Shown piece after piece: positions 1-9,854 of a stretch of 64,000 bases of DNA. How positions within the stretch are numbered: position 1 is the first letter of the stretch; every line of letters begins with the position of its first letter. Where the stretch lies: the NCBI GenBank assembly GCA_030674185.1, contig JAPXFY010000018.1, forward strand, positions 40,827,503 through 40,891,502. The letters are read 5' to 3'. Position numbers and translations under genes: made by a program. The notes below the pieces were generated by a model, which did not search any database, was not told the origin of the DNA, and was given only the letters and a program-made list of their open reading frames with translations. Source of the stretch: Monoplex corrugatus. Taxonomy: Eukaryota; Mollusca; Gastropoda; Littorinimorpha; Ranellidae.

Positions 1-109
1 TGGCCACAGAAGCTACGACAGTTTTTTTTTATAACGCTATCATGATGTTGACTATGAGGACGAGAATGATGATGATGATGACAATGAAGATGATAAGCAT
101 GATGCTAAA

Positions 110-442
110 GAGTTTCTACTAGGACTGAGACGGCGTGACAGGGCTGTAGTCTACGCTTTCTATCGTAATATATCCTGGCGACAACCAGACCCGACAGATA
201 CGGACACCTGCAGTGTTGATGGGGGAAGTTGAGCATCGCCCTCAATGACACAGTAGTGGAGTGGATGGGACTTGACTGCATGGTCCCAATCTTCCCATTG
301 AGCCCATAGCACGCTCAAATCTGAGCAGACGCCGGCTGGGGCCCAAACTCCCACATGATTCTAAAAGGACTAATGGGGATTCTTACCTACAACCTTCCAG
401 GCGGTAGTCCGGTGTGCTAACCGCTACGCTACGACGACCACT
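110..442 (-). repeat. SINE-like element (tRNA-like head), arm A copy
   Basis: Read on the minus strand, it starts near 442 with a tRNA-like head. TAGCGTAGCGGTTAGCAC resembles a polymerase III A box, followed about 40 bases later by GGTTGTAGGTAAGAATCC, a degenerate B box. The same block lies at 18093-18410 on the plus strand. The SINE assignment is inferred from the head; it could be another tRNA-related repeat. Confidence 0.5.
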
Positions 443-677
443 GGTCAAGTCATACTGATACTTTTCTTTTTATGTCATGTAGAAAACAAAAATACAGATG
501 ATCTTGAAAATAACCCGAGGTCCGTACAGCTTTGCGTACTGGAAGTTGTCGTTGGATTATACACATCAAATACAACTATATTTGACTCTTAAACATACGC
601 ATGTTTATCTTTGTCCAACAATCTCAGAGTTGTGAACTTGGAATAGCACCAAGGTTCTCCAAACACTAAAACATTAC

Positions 678-955
678 TAAAAACGGGCCCAAATTACTCA
701 GAATTCCTTCCGCATATCTCACCTCCATAGAGCCAAAAGTGCACATAAAACATTACCCAGTAATCAGTCCTTAGAGAAAGTACGCAAGATTTTATCGAAC
801 ACACAGAAGTGAACGGACCAGCAAGGCAGAAAATGGTAGCAAGAAATGACAGAAAGCAAAGAAATAAGGCAGAAGCAAAAAGAGTGACAGAAATGAGGAA
901 AGGGGCAGGGGGATACAATTTATACTGAAAGAGGCCCGACATCCCCACAGGGAGT
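678..955 (+). repeat. Interspersed repeat R1, 3' part
   Basis: This matches the 3' portion of a roughly 550-780-bp repeat family (R1) seen at least ten times here. It includes TTCCGCATATCTCACCTCC, a block ending near GACCAGCAAGGCAGAAAATG, and the terminal CCCCACAGGG. It is shared with arm B at about 17535-17850. Confidence 0.7.
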
Positions 956-1205
956 CAGACGAAATAAAACGATGTGAAACGAGGACAATGGGAGACTGTC
1001 ACGACAGCAGGAACTAACATAAATATTCTGAGAAGCCGTTGATAAAGTACTTTCCACACACGTTAATGAATAAGTGCTGATTTAACCGTCATTTTCAAAC
1101 TTATGCATTTTCTACTCCTCAACACTTTACAATTTTCATTCAGATTTGGTAAAGATACAGCCATAAACATTTCAGAAAATCTTGCTAACGCATGATACCG
1201 AGACG

Positions 1206-1206
<1 letters not shown>

Positions 1207-1296
<90 letters not shown>

Positions 1297-1318
1297 GAAC
1301 ACACACACACACACACCC
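1207..1318. repeat. (CA)n microsatellite
   Basis: About 110 bp of CA/AC dinucleotide. It corresponds to the (GT)n tract at 17182-17278 in arm B and the (CA)n at 27899-27965 in the intron of locus 3. Confidence 0.95.
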
Positions 1319-1580
1319 TTGTTTCCGGTCGACGTAAAGTAATCTCCCTTTAAAAAGACTGTAGCTTGATGCTCAAGTTCGCTCACTCTTTATATAGCCA
1401 GAGTTCTCTCAGGAAGCGTTCTATAAACTCAGGAAAGTAACTCGCAATATGTAATGTTGTACTTGTCTTTTGTGTCTCTTGGTTTCAAACCCTCACATTT
1501 GCGAAGAGCTTCATAACACCTTGAAGCCGGAGACTGTAGCTTTCACTAACGACAACAGCTGCTTGTCTGTGTCAATACAG

Positions 1581-1914
1581 GTGGCCTTCGAGGACGTGCT
1601 CGCGGAACCTGATGGCGCCCACACCATCGACTGCTGCTGGAAATGTTCCTACACCTGTTTCAACCTGGCCAAGAGCATCTGCTACAACATCATGACCATC
1701 CTGTGTGGATGTCCCTTTAGCCTGCTGCTGGGGATGTGAGTTCGCCATCATCACCTTCCAGCATGTGTGGCAAATCACCCCATGCCTGAGAGTCTTCATG
1801 ATCAACTGTGGCTGTGCCCAGAAGTTCTGTGGCACCTGTCTGCAATGCTGTCTGGGTCCTATCTGCGAGACGGCCGGTCTCTTCTTCAGCAACATCGTGG
1901 TCAAGAACGCTTAA
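1581..1914 (+). pseudogene. Caveolin locus 1, exon 2, frameshifted
   Basis: This is the second exon of a caveolin, the monotopic scaffold protein of caveolae in the plasma membrane. The acceptor is the AG at 1579-1580 (CAATACAG), and the exon opens in phase 0 with the family signature FEDVLAEP. The stop is TAA at 1912-1914. Compared with locus 3 there is one extra C in the run at about 1711-1713 (TGTCCCTTTAGCC against TGTCCTTTAGCC). This shifts the frame and creates a TGA near 1737 in the middle of the membrane-inserted segment; the rest of the exon is conserved in the other frame, down to the final [10 protein letters not shown]. No first exon is present upstream, so it should lie left of the window. 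It is either a young pseudogene or a real gene with a one-base assembly error; near-identity to locus 3 keeps both open. Confidence 0.88.
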
Positions 1915-3840
1915 CCGTCGAGGTTGTTCTTCTTGAGGAGTTACACTACATGTATCTTGCTGGAGACTTGTCCTGTCCGGTTTTTGTTATTTTGAAGTCT
2001 TGATTTGTTTCCTATCAGTGCACCCCTTTTGTCACTGGCCATTTTCTGTTCTATTTCTTAGCGTTACTTTAGGAAGGAAAAAGCAATATCAAAGTTCACT
2101 GACCGTGTCATTGGCTCTTCTGTTTTGAACATTCCTGTATAGTGCTAGCATTGGAAAGATGAAATATTTTTATCTGGTTATGCTGCCATTCTGTGATACA
2201 ACTTCAAGGGCTTTAACTGGTATAATACTATGAACCGTGGCTCAGCTCAATTTAAAATCTTGAGCAATTTTTGTTCGATCTTTGATGAATATCCATAAAT
2301 AATCCCTATCTCAGGTTTTCAATTTCACAATATGTTTTGCGTTTTATGCACCATTCAACAGCCAACATTCATCACGAAGTTCTAGCATTTCTATTCAACT
2401 CAGTGCAGCTGCATTTTTCGTGTTATGACAGCAACTCTTTTACTACATTTTTACCTTTTGGCATTTATCCATCAAACAGCCATCAATAAGAATCACTCAG
2501 ATACAAAATCCAGTACACGATTGTCCTGCCTGACCATCCCCCCCCCCCCCCAAGTTGATATGTCTGTCACTGACGGTGGAATAACAGTATTTTGATTTCA
2601 ACGAGGGGCATCTGGAATCTCACTCGGACTGTTGGTGATAAAGTGTAAAGGAAGTGTCCATCTCTTTGGCCAGAGCGTACGACACCAACGGACGGCCTTT
2701 AAAACTAAGAACGTGTCATCAGTTTTCAGCCTGTTCATGGCTTTTGACAAATTGAAACAAGGGGGAAAAAAAGATATGGAAGCCTTTTGGGGTCGTCGGG
2801 TTCCAACTGCTTCATTTCTACGCGTCCGCGTATTCATCAACTGACACATTTTCCACCACCAATTCAGTTATTGGGGTGGGGGGGGGGGGGATACAACAGC
2901 GAAATAAAAACCCTTAAACATCAGAGTGGGTTCCAGTGCGTTCGTATGGGACAGTTCCTTTAAAACATTTATCACATTTTCGATACTTCGTGTGGTCGAA
3001 GTAAACAAGAGCTCATACTGAAACCAGTGAGAGTTGTACTGTGACACTATTACTTGTTTTTTACTGATATTTCTTTTTCACCACTAAACTCTACTATATC
3101 TTACTTTGTATCAGCATGCAAAATATTACAATCAACAACCAAATATGTCTGAGAATTCGTAATGATTAAAAAAAAAAAAAAAGAAATACAAATAATATCA
3201 AACAGAAATACTCTCTCTTTTAGGTACACAGCAAAACGCTGGCAATAATTAATAAGCAATCAATTGAAAAAGTTGCAATTTTCGTTAATAACGGCTATTT
3301 AGGAGTGGGTTAAGTTAGGTAATCGATTAATACATTAAAACACAATACAATAAATGGTTCTTTACTAATCCCAGTGAGGACGTTGTAAATCAGTCAAGGT
3401 ATCTTACGCTTAATTTATTCAGCCCTGCCATTCATAATTCCGTCCAAGTCTTCGGAGTTTTATATTTATTGTATGCCCTTGCTGTGATCGAAGACAAAAA
3501 ACTGTGTTTTTGTAGAGTCTGTCTGTGTAAACTGTCTGTGATAGAAGTGGTTTACAACAAAATCTCTCTGTGATGCCGTCCATTATGCGTGCAGTTTTTA
3601 CCAGTTGGTCTGTTTACTCCTGTTGTGTCCACCTATTTTCAATGGATGTTTGGTTTTTTTGTTGTTTTGTTTGGGTTTTTTTGTTTGTTTTGTTTGGGTT
3701 TTTTGTTTGTTTGTTTGGTTTTTTGTTTGTTGTTTTGTTGTTGTTGTTTGTAAATATCATAAAATAAGAATTATATTTGTAAAATAAATCTATTGCTGTT
3801 CTGAAATATTGGTAACTGGACTGATTCTTGTCTGCTCGTC
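1915..3840. other. 3' flank of caveolin locus 1, no other gene
   Basis: No coding region is supported. The stretch is conserved with the flanks of loci 2 (about 14700-16600, reversed) and 3 (about 35386-36870). It contains a single copy of the 19-bp motif that is amplified at locus 3 (about 2075-2095), a poly-C run near 2540 and a TTTG-rich tract at 3650-3750. Confidence 0.7.
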
Positions 3841-3844
3841 TTTG

Positions 3845-3952
3845 TTTGAATGAAAGTAGATGTGAGAGAGAAAGAGAGAGACAGAGGCTGAGAGAGACAT
3901 ACACACACATACAGACAGACGGATAGACCCTCGTGTGTGTGGTGTGTGTGTG

Positions 3953-3984
<32 letters not shown>

Positions 3985-4100
3985 TGCGTGTGTGTATGTG
4001 TGTGTTTTGTGTCTGTCTGTCGATCTATGTGTGTGTCTGTGTGTATGTGTGTGTATTTGTGTTCATGCACGTGTGTGTGCGTGTATGTGTGTGACTGTTC
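3845..4100. repeat. GA-rich and GT-rich microsatellites
   Basis: An AGAG-rich stretch is followed by CAGACAGA, then a long GT/GTGC alternating tract. A related tract occupies about 14390-14640 in arm B. Confidence 0.85.
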
Positions 4101-4104
4101 TTAA

Positions 4105-4890
4105 TGTTTAAAGCCCAGCCGATTGCGCACAGCCATACCAGGGCTACAACCATCTAAAAACACACGGACAACACTTTGCTAACCTTGGAGAAAAAAACCC
4201 CATCTGGGATAGGAAATGAAATACAAATCAATACAATCGCCCATATAATCTAATGATACACTATTGGTGTTGACCATCGCACTGAATTTATCACCAGAGG
4301 GTTTCACAAGCAAAACTGAGTACAAGAATACAAGAACATAACTAAGTACACTAGAATATATCTAAAAACGTCCATTTCATTTAGTCCCTTTTTATCCACT
4401 GGACGAGGCGGCAGGGAAGTTTTAGTCCTTTTCTTATTATCCGTTGTTTGGTGTCTGTTTGTGATCGTGCATTCGAAGTTGACAAAGGCCGGTTGACCGA
4501 AAATATGCGCCTGTCTTGTCTTGTTGTATTGAATACGCGTTCTTTTTGGTTTACTTGTTCTTCTGGTTCCTGTTTGCTTGGACGCGGGCAGTCGCACTTG
4601 TTTTGGATCATCTAAAAATGTCCAGTTACCTAAATTTCCTTAGAGCCCAGAAATGCACTTAATACAGGTACCCAATTACCAATCCTGATAGAAAATATGT
4701 AAGGCTTTATGGAATACATACATGTGATCGGCCCAGGAAAGCAGAAAATGGTAAGGAACAGACGACAAAAAGCAAAGGAGCAAGGAGGAAGAAACAAAGC
4801 GAGTGACAGAAGAGACCACATTTCTAGCACAGAATTTCCAGAAGGTGAGGACACTGATTAGACTCAAAGAGCTCCCAACATTCCCACTGG
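4105..4890 (+). repeat. Interspersed repeat R1, near-complete copy with nested insertion
   Basis: It starts with the family head TTTAAAGCCCAGCCGA, passes through the conserved block near CGCCCATATAATCTAATGA, and ends near TTCCCACTGG. A 235-bp element (4375-4609) sits inside it. Arm B has no counterpart, so the copy looks younger than the inverted duplication. R1 has no open frame of note and its class is unknown. Confidence 0.75.
4375..4609 (-). mobile_element. Short retroposon R2 with 15-bp target-site duplication
   Basis: A 235-bp insertion in R1 flanked by ATCTAAAAACGTCCA (4360-4374) and ATCTAAAAATGTCCA (4610-4624), a 15-bp duplication with one mismatch. The sequence matches both arms of the foldback element at 47690-48069. 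Target duplications of this length point to target-primed (LINE-driven) insertion, so it is probably a SINE. Strand is inferred from its A-rich end. Confidence 0.7.
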
Positions 4891-5164
4891 TGTGTGTGTG
4901 CGTGTGTGTGTGTGCATGTGTGTGTGTGTGTGTGCGTGTGTATATGTATGATGTGCGCACGCGCATGACTGACCCTCCGCACGCAAATCGGGATGCGTAC
5001 AGACTCTCGAAATATACCTACAAATGGCCTATGAAATACCCATGGCCGTTATCACTACTGTGGAACAGTCAGAAATCATCATCTCTGGAACGGCGAACTG
5101 CGGAATGTGAAGATGGACTATATACAGTCCATACAACTATCTGGATAAAAGTGGAAACCCCCAA

Positions 5165-5400
5165 AATCAAACTATGTATGCGCTGGCAAGGTCTCGAAAT
5201 GTAAGCGAGTGGTGGGGGTAGGGTGGAGGGAATGTTTGGGGGGTCTCTACGAATGAATGATTAGAGCATGAAGACTGGAAGCGAACAGATCGATTCTTCT
5301 GATGCGGGCGGGAACTGAAATCGAGGTATCAGATCGTGAATCTTTGGCCTAATCGACTGAGTCAGCTATTCCACTGGAGGAAGTGGCGATGGACAAGAGA
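5165..5400 (-). repeat. SINE family S1, left palindrome arm
   Basis: On the minus strand from about 5395, a tRNA-like head (TAGCTGACTCAGTCGATTAG, then a B-box-like ATTTCAGTTCCC) leads into a body shared with 7905-8215, 39540-39800, 41950-42230 and 55895-56210. The 3' end is truncated at the palindrome border. Confidence 0.65.
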
Positions 5401-5755
5401 AACACTGACAGAGACAGAAATGGATACAGTCCGAGCAGAGACAGACCGAGACGGAAGCAGAGCAGAGACAGAGAGAGAAACAGACCAGAGAAAAACGGAC
5501 ACAGAGCAGAGAGAGGCAAAGAAAGAGCAGAGAGGCAGATAAAGAGTAGAGAGAGAGGAGAACACAGAGAGAAAGAAAGAGAGACAAGGACAGAGCAGAG
5601 AGAGAGAGAGAGAGAAAGAGGTTGAGAGAGAGAGAGAGACTGGGAGGTTGAGAGACAGACAGACAGACAGATAGAGAGACAGAGAGAGAGAGTGAGAGTG
5701 AGAGAGAGAGAGGGAGACAGATACAACAAGAGAGGGAGACAGATACAACAAAGTC
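5400..5755. repeat. Purine-rich (GA/GACA)n tract
   Basis: AGAGACAGA-type simple sequence forming the left arm of the palindrome. Open frames here are low-complexity translations. Confidence 0.9.
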
Positions 5756-6429
5756 AAAAACAAACTATGAACTAACTGGACTTCATTATTAATGCCAATT
5801 ACGAGACTGATGTATTTCAAGTATTTAGGCAGTCTTGCTGGCCTGTGAGATCAACTCTCCCCTCCCCCTCTCCCAGAGACGCACAGGAGGGGGGGGGGGA
5901 GACAGAGAGAGAGAGAGAGAGGCAGAACAGATAAGACAAAGGCGGAGCAGAGACAGACAGACACACACACACACAGACGCACACCTCTCTCCAGTTTTTA
6001 TAAACTAAACTCCCTTTTTATAAAAAAAGAAAAAAAAAAGAAGAAAGACAGCGAGAGAAATAGAGACACACAGATACAGACACAGAGACAGCGACAGAGA
6101 TACAGACACAGAGACAGCGACAGAGAAGAACCATTACCATCAAAAGGTATGCTTGCTAGGAACAGCATTTTAAAGGAAACGTGAAAGACAGATAAAATCA
6201 CCATGGGGAGGGGTGGTGGAGACCAGGGACCTGAAGGAATGTGGTTGAAAGGAGAGCGTGTGCAAGAGGCGTGTCTTAGCCAGCCTCAATCAAGGTTAGC
6301 ATAATTTTGTGATTAACGACCCGCGGAGAAAGGTTGCTTTATTTTCGCTTCATGAGCATAAGATTTCAATCACGTTCAATGTCAGTATGACCGTTGTAAA
6401 CAAACTCCCCCCCCCCCCCCTACCACAAC

Positions 6430-6430
<1 letters not shown>

Positions 6431-6472
<42 letters not shown>

Positions 6473-6487
6473 TATAGAGAGATAGAG

Positions 6488-6522
<35 letters not shown>

Positions 6523-6594
6523 TAGATAGATTAATAGATAGATAGATAGATAGACAGATAGACAGATAGATAGATAGATAGATAGAAGACAGAC

Positions 6595-6670
<76 letters not shown>

Positions 6671-6672
6671 GT
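6431..6672. repeat. (CT)n(TA)n then (GATA)n/(GACA)n microsatellite
   Basis: A dinucleotide stretch followed by about 190 bp of GATA and GACA tetranucleotides at the centre of the palindrome. Confidence 0.95.
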
Positions 6673-6864
6673 ATAACTCTTTCACATTTCCAAATCGTTT
6701 TCAGGGCCTATTTCCATCTGGTGATAGTGATGATGATGATTCGTCTAAAAGCACATACGTGAATAGACGTTAAAAGAAATAACGAACGATGATACTAGAC
6801 ACTAGAGGTACGATGATGGTAATGGTGACTGTGGTACTGTAGACCAGTTTTATGTTAGGTGGAA

Positions 6865-6883
6865 GGAGAGAAAGAGAGAGAGT

Positions 6884-6950
<67 letters not shown>
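6865..6950. repeat. (GA)n(GT)n(GA)n microsatellite
   Basis: A GT core flanked by GA runs, ending in GGTGGGGGAG. Confidence 0.9.
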
Positions 6951-6955
<5 letters not shown>

Positions 6956-7159
6956 AGTTTGTTTTCCAACGGTCATACGCTTTCACTTTTCCTTTAAAAT
7001 GCAGTTCCTGGCAAACATACCTTTTGATGGTAATATTCTTCGCTGTCTCTGTGTCTGTCAGTCTCTATTTCTCTCCTCTCTTTCTTCTTCTTTTTCTTTT
7101 TTGTTTGTATTGTTTTGTTTAAAGGGAGCATAGTTTGTAAAGACCGGAGAGAGGTGTAC

Positions 7160-7168
7160 TTCTCTCTC

Positions 7169-7233
<65 letters not shown>

Positions 7234-7266
7234 GTGTGTGTGCTCTGCCTTTATCTTTCTCTGCTC

Positions 7267-7302
<36 letters not shown>

Positions 7303-7905
7303 TCCCCCTTTCTCTCTGTGGTCTGCCTTTGTCTTTCTGTGCTCTGCTTCTCCCTCTCTCTCTCTCTGTTTCTGTCTCTCTCTGTCTTCTGTGCCTTTCT
7401 CTCTTGTTGGCGGTGGGGGTGTGTGTGTGATCTCACAGGCCAGCAAGACTGTCTAAACACATCAGTCTCATTATTGGCGTTAATATCCAAGTCCAGTTAA
7501 TTAACCGTTTTTTTTTATTTTGCTGTGTCTGTCTCCCTCTCTCTCCCTCTCTCTCTCTCTCTCTCTACCTCTCTCTCTCTCTCTCTACCTCTCTCTCTCT
7601 CTCTCTACCTCTCTCTCTCTCTCTCTCCCTTTTCTCTCTTGCTCTGTCTGTCTCTCTCTCTGTCTGTCTGCCTGTCTGTGCTCTGCCCATGTCTGTCTCT
7701 GCTCTGTCCTTGTCTCTTTCTGCCTTTGTTTCTCCCTGTGCTCTGCCTCTCTCTCTCTGCTCTTTGTCTCTTTCTCTCTCTGTGCTCTTTATGTGCCTCT
7801 GTCTGCTCTCTGTCTTTTTCTGTCTCTCTCTCTCTGCTCTGCTTCTGTCTGTCTCTGCTCAAGCTGTGTCTATCCAGTTCTGTCTCTGTCAATCTTTCTC
7901 TTGTC
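7160..7905. repeat. Pyrimidine-rich (CT/CTGT)n tract
   Basis: Right arm of the palindrome. It is CTCTCT and TCTG-rich, with a short tandem block CTACCTCTCTCTCTCTCT near 7565-7620. The unique segment 7430-7510 pairs with 5765-5855. Confidence 0.9.
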
Positions 7906-8215
7906 CTTCGTCACTTCTTCCAGTGGAATAGCTGGCTCAGTCGATTGAGCCGAAGATTCACGATCTGATATCTCGTGTTCAGTTCCCGCCCGCATCAGAA
8001 GAATCGATCTGTTCGCTTCCAGTCTTCATGCTCTAATCATTCATTCGTAGAGACCCCCCAAACATCCCCTCCACCCTACTCCCACCACCCGCTTACATTT
8101 CCAGACTTTGCCAGCGCATACATAGTTTGATGTAGGATCAAGGAGTCTGGCAGTGGCAGATTTTGGTGGAGCGTGTATGGAATTGACGGAATGCAATGAA
8201 TACCCATTGAGCTGA
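7905..8215 (+). repeat. SINE family S1, right palindrome arm
   Basis: It has the tRNA-like head TAGCTGGCTCAGTCGATTGA and a B-box-like TGTTCAGTTCCC, then a body running through the GGTGGAGCGTGTATGGAATT segment. It is more complete than its inverted partner at 5165-5400. Confidence 0.65.
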
Positions 8216-8227
8216 ATCCCACGTTTT

Positions 8228-8231
8228 CCGT

Positions 8232-8275
<44 letters not shown>

Positions 8276-8560
8276 ATCTCTTTTTCTCACCCAACCCCTT
8301 CATCTCTCTATTTGTCGTCTGTCTGTCTGTCTCCTCTTTTTCTCACCCGGCCCCTTCATCTGTCTGTCTGTCTGTCTGTCTCTCTCTCCTTTTTCTCACC
8401 CGGCCCCTCCATCTCTCTATTAGTCTGTCTGTCTGTCTGTCTCTCTCTCCTCTTTTTCTCACCAGGCCCCTTCATCTCTCTATCTGTCTGTCTGTCTGTC
8501 TGTCTCTCACTCACTCTCTCTCTCTCTTTCTTTCATCCGGCCCCTTCATTTCTGTCCTTT
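8228..8560. repeat. Minisatellite, ~55-60-bp unit, about 5 copies
   Basis: Each unit holds TTTTTCTCACCCGGCCCC, then CATCTCTCTAT, then several TCTG repeats. Unit starts fall near 8281, 8338, 8391 and 8453, with a degenerate last copy near 8525. Confidence 0.85.
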
Positions 8561-8769
8561 TCTGTCTTGTAAATATCACCAAGAATTTCTCACTCCTTCC
8601 CCTTTCCGCCCTCCGTTCATCTTTCTTCCACTCTCTCTCTTTCTTTCTGTTCTGTCCATCTCCGTCCTGTCACGACCACTCCCTCTCTTTCAGAAAACTC
8701 TCGAAATGGGAAGGACCGAAAGAGAAAGGTGAGAAAGAGAACAAAATCTATGAAGCACTAAGCAGCCAC

Positions 8770-8875
8770 CACCAGTTTCAGTTTCTCCAGACGTCTCCGC
8801 GATTCGGAACGAATTCCATATGCACTAACGTCACAGGTGCCATGTGTATGGTGATTATGGCATATGCCTTAATTA
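8770..8875 (-). repeat. SINE 3' end fragment
   Basis: The reverse complement reads into GGAGACGTC..GAGAAACTGAAACTG, the same terminal module as at 24940-25025, 32165-32205, 38625-38700 and 57500-57570. The rest of 8560-9010 shows nothing recognisable. Confidence 0.5.
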
Positions 8876-9011
8876 AGCCTGCACATGTTTTACCTGGTCT
8901 ATATGTTATACTGGTATTGTATCGGCCTATCACTGGAATAATCATGGTTACACGTAAATGACATGTATATCTGTGTATCATAACTACAGAAAAAGGAACA
9001 GATATATAAAG

Positions 9012-9012
<1 letters not shown>

Positions 9013-9042
<30 letters not shown>

Positions 9043-9044
9043 AG
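9013..9044. repeat. (AAAT)n microsatellite
   Basis: About eight AAAT units. Confidence 0.9.
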
Positions 9045-9164
9045 GTCTGAATCAGAGCACAACTAGATACTCTGTATGAAGTCGTCTTACACAACAGAAA
9101 GACCCCCCCCCCCTCCCTCCTAGTAACTGGACAAAGCCTCATCTATCTATCAACTAGGTGAAGG

Positions 9165-9351
9165 TAATACTATCTTAATCATGGACACCACCAGAATGAC
9201 GGAAGCATAAAAATGGACAACGAACTTTTTGTTTGCTTGTGTTTTTTTTTGTGTGTGTTTTTTTTTTTTTTTTTTTTTTTTTTAAGGTTTCAGGGCAGGA
9301 TTAAACTGGAGACATTCAGTCTACGGCAGTGTCAACACAGCCAGTCAACCA

Positions 9352-9411
<60 letters not shown>

Positions 9412-9650
9412 CACACACACACACACAACACACCACATACACATACACACACACACACACGCACAGACACAAAGACACACGCACAGACACACATACACAC
9501 ACACACACACTCACACTCACACATACACACACACTACACACACACACACACACAACACAGACACACGTACACACACACACACACATACACATACACTCAC
9601 AACACACATACACACACACGCACAGACACAAAGACACACGCACAGACACA

Positions 9651-9690
<40 letters not shown>
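9165..9690. repeat. SINE S1 fragment with poly-T and (CA)n
   Basis: 9165-9235 and 9285-9345 match S1 (CACCAGAATGACGGAAGC; AAACTGGAGACATTCAG). They are split by a poly-T run at 9241-9283 and followed by about 340 bp of (CA)n with CAGACA and CGCA interruptions (9349-9690). Confidence 0.7.
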
Positions 9691-9702
<12 letters not shown>

Positions 9703-9734
9703 AAACAAACAAATAATATAAGTTATACAAATCC

Positions 9735-9830
9735 CCCTAAAACGTTTCTGGTCCTCCTGAAGATCGAACCCAGGACCTCTACGTGATCAGGACAGCCCTT
9801 TGACCAACTGAGCTAACGGGGAACGAGTGA
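9735..9830 (-). repeat. tRNA-like SINE head
   Basis: On the minus strand, CCCGTTAGCTCAGTTGGTCA (A box) is followed about 35 bases later by TGGGTTCGATCTTC (B box). The acceptor and anticodon stems do not pair well, so a functional tRNA gene is unlikely; it is best read as a SINE head or tRNA relic. Confidence 0.55.
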
Positions 9831-9854
9831 TGCACTCATCGCCGATTCCACACG

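Larger units (their letters stand above)
1..5140. repeat. Inverted segmental duplication, arm A
   Basis: This stretch reappears in reverse complement at about 14040-18920. Matching landmarks seen by eye: the start of the window against 18880-18920; the SINE-like block 110-442 against 18093-18410; caveolin exon 2 at 1581-1914 against 16601-16932; 2600-2900 against 15590-15900; 3400-3640 against 14780-15010; 4960-5135 against 14045-14240. Arm A carries an extra interspersed repeat at about 4105-4890 that arm B lacks. The arm probably continues left of the window. Confidence 0.9.
5165..8135. repeat. ~3-kb imperfect palindrome
   Basis: Three separated blocks pair in reverse complement around a centre near 6620: 5165-5400 with 7905-8135, 5765-5855 with 7430-7510, and 5990-6190 with 6965-7150. 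Between them lie purine-rich (left) and pyrimidine-rich (right) simple repeats that also pair. The centre is a (GATA)n/(GACA)n microsatellite. Confidence 0.85.

Noticed and set aside
7115..7968. Leu/Ser/Cys-rich 'membrane protein' frames
   Set aside because: Translations of CT/CTGT simple repeats in the palindrome arm.
9332..9730. Cys/Val or Thr/His repeat frames at this and other CA/GT tracts
   Set aside because: Dinucleotide microsatellites read as CVCV or THTH; not genes.
9735..9830. A functional tRNA gene on the minus strand
   Set aside because: A and B boxes are good, but the acceptor and anticodon stems do not pair convincingly; a SINE head fits better.
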